Assembly: GCA_023634235.1 (NCBI GenBank)
Contig: JAMKCF010000008.1
Coordinates: 1,121,001 to 1,185,000, forward strand
Direction of reading: 5' to 3'
DNA from: Pisaster brevispinus
Taxonomy: Eukaryota; Echinodermata; Asteroidea; Forcipulatida; Asteriidae
DNA: 64,000 bases
Part shown: in pieces, positions 59,891-64,000 of the stretch
How positions within the stretch are numbered: the stretch's first letter is position 1
How the letters are laid out: each line of letters starts with the position of its first letter
Notes under the pieces: generated by a model
What the model was told of the DNA's origin: nothing
Seen by the model: only the letters and a program-made list of their open reading frames with translations
Databases searched by the model: none
Translations under genes and position numbers: made by a program

Positions 59891-62800
59891 TTAATCTCCA
59901 CGTCGGCGATTTTTCTGTTTGCGGCGCTGTCTTCGTTTCCGTTTGTTATTCGGCCGCCTTGCATTGGCACCTGATTGACATAATAACAAAAAGCATTTAA
60001 AAAATAAGTTTGAGTGTACATTACATTTTTGCCTTAACGTTTGGTTAGTTGACATTTTACTCGTTGAAACACTAAAAAGATCCGAAATAGAATAACACTC
60101 ATGTATGTTCAACATTTTTCGTACATCAGTAGACGCCCCTGAATTACACAACACACTTTTTGCTAAACAAAGATTACCGTTCCAACACATACACTACAAA
60201 CCTGGCGTTGATACGTGACAACACTGGCACGGTGAGTTTTACAAACAATGGTAATGGAGATAACTAACCATTGAGTCGAAATTGTACGTTTCATACCGGA
60301 AAAGAATAAACTAACTGCAGTTTTAAGCAGATACCATTGCCCATCGTTGTGCGTGTTTTTTTCAGGCGGTTTGCTTTAACGCAAACCAATACGTCATTTC
60401 GACCAAAGATTCAAACATTCTGAATCAATTACAATGATAATTTTGAAGAGGAAAAACAGCAACCTACCACCAGTTTGTTCCTCAGAATCATCATCATCAT
60501 CATCATCTCCACGACCACCGAGAGCTACTCCGCCTTCTCCATCTTCGCTGGATTCCGAGTCGTCTCCCGCCGTGGGTGGGGCCCTAGTGGGATTGGTTAC
60601 AGGGGCAGATGTGGTGACTGGAACTTCAACTACTGGGGTAATGTCGAAAGTAGTATAGAACAGTTACTTAAACAGAGTAATCTAAAATAACTGGAACAAA
60701 ATATGCGATATACTATTTCAAAAAAATGTTATTTGAAATATTGTATTGACTTATGAAATCAACTTTATTAGGTGAGAGTCTTTCCTAAGAATGAAACAGT
60801 TTAACTGTCTGTACTTGCGATCATTACCGTCAACAAGAATTTTACAATCGTCATAAACTACTCAGCTTTTGGTGACTTAGGGTGATCTTTACTTTCTGCC
60901 TTTTATACTATGGACAATTCTATACAGCAAGTTACTTAATTGTGTTTTTCTCTGCAGCAATTCAAATTTTTTTCAACAAGGTTTTTGCAACAAGCTTAAG
61001 TCTTTGTTTCTTCGAGACGAGTTTAGAGACACCGACATAACATTTTAGGAGTGAAACTTACCTTGGCAGGCAAAGGTGTATTCTAAATCAAGGCACTCCT
61101 CTCCGTTCGCACACGGGTTACTTAGGCACTCGTCACCATCTGTGGATGAAGTCATTTTGAAAATTATAAATCGAAAATAAAGTGGACGAGCGAAATCGCG
61201 GACGGGCATTTAGAAGAGGTCGTAAAGTCAAATGATATTCCACGGGAGACTCGAAAATGCACCCCGATAAAAACGTGTTTTTTCTCATTTGCCTGAGTGG
61301 TTTAAACAAAACATGCGTTTCTGTCACTTGATTCTTCCTGCTGCCATTTATTGAAAACAAAAGTGGGCTGTTTATAAGAGATATCAGTTCAGGTAATGTC
61401 TTAAATTTGACCATTAAACCTTACCTATCCGGTAGCTGACACTGAATCCTTCACGCGTTTTCAACACATCTGTGTACAGATTCAACCACGCCCTGTCCCC
61501 TGGGATCTCGATGGTAAACGGCATTCCCATGGATGCATCCAGACCCTCTGCTCCAAACGCAATGAGATTCTCTCGATAGTCAGCAACCGAACCATTGCCA
61601 AGAGACAATTCATCCACTCCCTCGAGACTCAATGCATGGATAGTAATCTCCACTTTCTTGGCGTCAGGGACCCCGACGAAGTAGCTGCAATTTTGGTTGT
61701 TTGGGTAGGGAGAGGGGAAACCAGGGGAGGTGATCAAACCTTCTCTCTCACCGTAGAAGTTCCTGTTGACGTCATTACAACTAGAAACTGAAACAGGAAA
61801 ACAAAATTAATCAGTCGCTGAAAAAGACAAATTACGTCCGTGTGTGGTTCTTTCTTCTTCGTTCAACTTTTCAAAATTGTTCATACTTATGTTTTAATTT
61901 GCTATAGTTTTGTAGAAGTATAACAGGTACCGGTATCAAGTTATTTGTGAAGTCTACATAGTATACAAGCTGTGATAATTTTTACTTATATTCCAGGATC
62001 ATTTGATGATTTGTATAAAACACTTACCGATTTCAGTCTGACAGAAATCGCCTTGGTAATTCACGGGGCACAGACAGTAAGGGCTGCCAGTGATGGGTTT
62101 GGATTCACACACTGCATTCTGCTTGCAGGGATTTGGATTGCATGACACTGAGGAAAGGGAGATAATTCAAGATAAATGGCTAAAATTATCAGAAAGGGTG
62201 TTTAAAATGTGATTTCGGAGTGGGTTTTTATGAAGTTTTAAATAGACTGTGTAATAGACTTACATAATACTTAATAATACTTACATCCGATTGGCTGTTC
62301 ACAAATATAGTCAAACTCGATGTCCATGCAAGTTTCTCCTGGCAAGCAAGGTTCTGGCAAACACTCGTCTCCGTCTAAAACAGATCATAAAAACAGGTTT
62401 AATACTACGTGACCGCACCAACTGTCCGTGTCTTTGTAGTGAATGAGTGATGCACTTTGATGGATTTTATTTGGTTCAAGTAATGTGGTGAGCGAAATCG
62501 CGGACGGGCATTTAGAAGAGGTCGTAAAGTCAAATGATATTCCATGGGAGACTCGGAAATGCACCCCGATAAAAACGTGTTTTTTTCCTCATTTGCCTGA
62601 GTGGTTTAAACAAAACATGCGTTTCTGTCACTTGTTTCTTCCTGCTGCCATTTATTGAAAACAAAAGTGGGCTGTTTATAAGAGATATCAGTTCAGGTAA
62701 TGTCTTAAATTTGACCATTAAACCTTACCTATCCGGTAGCTGACATTGAATCCTTCACGCGTGTTCAACACATCTGTGTACAGATTCAACCACGCCCTGT

Positions 62801-64000
62801 CCCCTGGGATCTCGATGGTAAACGGCATTCCCATGGATGCATTCAGACCCTCTGCTCCAAACGCAATGAGATTCTCTCGATAGTCAGCAACCGAACCACT
62901 GCCAAGAGTCAACTCATCCACTCCCTCAAGACTCAATGCATGGATAGTAATCTCCACTTTCTTGGCGTCAGGGACCCCGACGAAGTAGCTGCAATCTTGG
63001 TTGTTTGGGTAGGGAGAGGGGAAACCAGGGGAGGTGATCAAACCTTCTCTCTTACCGTAGAAGTTCCTGTTGACGTCATTACAACTAGAAACTGAAACAG
63101 GAAAACAAAATTAATCAGTCGCTGAAAAAGACAAATTACGTCCGTGTGTGGTTCTTTCTTCTTCGTTCAACTTTTCAAAATTGTTCATACTTATGTTTTA
63201 ATTTGCTATAGTTTTGTAGAAGTTTAAAGGTACCGGTATCAAGTTATTTGTTAAGTCCTAAGTATACAAGCTGTGATAATTTTTACTTATATTCCAGGAT
63301 CATTTGATGATTTGTATAAAACACTTACCGATTTCAGTCTGACAGAAATCGCCTTGGTAATTCACGGGGCACAGACAGTAAGGGCTGCCAGTGATGGGTT
63401 TGGGTTCACACACTGCACTCTGCTTGCAGGGATTTGGATTGCATGACACTGAGGAAAGGGAGATAATTCAAGATAAATGGCTAAAATTATCAGAAAGGGT
63501 GTTTAAAATGTGATTTCGGAGTGGGTTTTTATGAAGTTTTAAATAGACTGTGTAATAGACCTTATACTTACATGCGATTGGCTGTTCACAAATGAAGCCA
63601 AACTCGATGTCCATGCAAGTTTCTCCTGGCAAGCAAGGTTTTGGCAAACACTCGTCTCCGTCTAAAACAGATCATAAAAACAGGTTTAATACTACGTGAC
63701 CGCACCAACTGTCCGTGTCTTTGTAGTGAACGAGTGATGCACTTTGATGGATTTTATTTGGTTCAAGTAATGTAAAGGAAATCAAATTGCATTATCAGAG
63801 GGGAATCTTGCAAGCTTTCACTTTGAATATCAGTTGCTAATTAAACAACAACAAATGTAATCGGGTAAAACAAAAATAACAAACCTATTCTCCATGAGAG
63901 GTTAAATCCTGTGTTCTGGCCTGCAGAGTCTGTCTTCAGATTAATCCATGCCCTGTCCCCTATCACGTCAAGGGGACCCGGCAACGGCAAGACAGACGAC
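59891..64000 (-). CDS. Secreted CUB/EGF mosaic protein, 3' part (partial)
   Basis: Extracellular multidomain protein; the 5' part lies beyond the window. Exons in coding order: CUB-3 end 63885-64000; four-Cys module 63572-63661; EGF 63329-63448; CUB-2 62729-63091; four-Cys module 62285-62374; EGF 62028-62147; CUB-1 61425-61787; four-Cys module 61062-61139; linker 60468-60632; tail 59891-59970. All internal exons are phase 1-1. The CUB domains (about 118 aa: GLITSPGFPSPYPNNQNC ... GDRAWLNLYTD) keep only the first Cys pair. The EGF repeats have six Cys (SCNPNPCKQNAVC...). The DGDEC modules have four Cys. The linker is Pro/Thr-rich, then acidic (GGRGDDDDDDSEE). The tail is strongly basic and ends RRRGD. 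It resembles echinoderm fibropellin-type matrix proteins by domain content only; no exact orthologue is recognised. Confidence 0.85.
61188..62486. repeat. Tandem segmental duplication, copy 1 (about 1.3 kb)
   Basis: It matches 62490-63773 across exons and introns alike. It contains CUB-1, one six-Cys EGF exon and one four-Cys exon. The offset to copy 2 is 1302-1304 bp at one end and 1287 bp at the other, reflecting small intron indels. Confidence 0.95.
62490..63773. repeat. Tandem segmental duplication, copy 2
   Basis: This is the second copy of the three-exon cassette. The CUB exons differ at 9 of 363 bases. The EGF and four-Cys exons differ at 2 of 120 and 5 of 90 bases. Because every exon is phase 1-1, the cassette adds about 191 residues in frame. 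Confidence 0.95.

Noticed and set aside
59764..60021. 85-codon reading in another frame of the last CUB/EGF exon
   Set aside because: The phase-1 splice from 60468 selects the frame ending RRRGD; the longer frame needs a different junction phase.

Overview
The window is animal genomic DNA: intron-rich, AT-rich, no operons, GT-AG splice sites throughout, and many small dispersed repeats. The gene set is deuterostome-like, and a secreted CUB/EGF mosaic protein resembling sea-urchin fibropellins makes a marine invertebrate deuterostome, most probably an echinoderm, the best guess. The species cannot be named from the sequence alone. Exon models below were built by hand: reading phases were checked across every junction, and each complete model sums to a whole number of codons.

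Layout, left to right. (1) 1.2-9.0 kb, minus: ddx27, a DEAD-box helicase of ribosome biogenesis, 18 coding exons, 778 aa. (2) 9.2-20.4 kb, plus: itfg1 (linkin/TIP family), 16 coding exons, 616 aa, head-to-head with ddx27 with 172 bp between start codons. Nested antisense in its 2.6-kb intron 14 is a histone H3 gene with one intron and an unusual residue combination (18.7-19.4 kb). (3) 22.9-26.9 kb, plus: a 1074-aa C2H2 zinc-finger gene that looks like a divergent ZNF341 relative. (4) 28.9-33.7 kb, minus: banp, a BEN-domain transcription factor, 408 aa. Its promoter carries a perfect copy of the palindrome that vertebrate BANP binds. (5) 34.3-40.1 kb, plus: znf341, 885 aa, head-to-head with banp. 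(6) 41.6-50.3 kb, plus: tango6, 13 exons, 1150 aa. (7) 51.7-54.9 kb, plus: sdr39u1, 6 exons, 296 aa. (8) 54.9-59.9 kb: gene-free and repeat-rich, with a 191-bp tandem duplication and a satellite-like array with a 207-bp higher-order period. (9) 59.9 kb to the right edge, minus: 3' part of a secreted CUB/EGF protein containing a recent 1.3-kb tandem duplication of three exons.

Most genes are single-copy housekeeping or regulatory genes. They do not form a pathway, but five have human orthologues on just two chromosome arms (16q and 20q), which points to old conserved linkage. The items most worth following up are the intron-containing H3 variant, the BANP-type site in banp's own promoter, the two ZNF341-type genes flanking banp, and the recently duplicated, apparently fast-changing CUB/EGF cassette with two RGD tripeptides in its C-terminal region.
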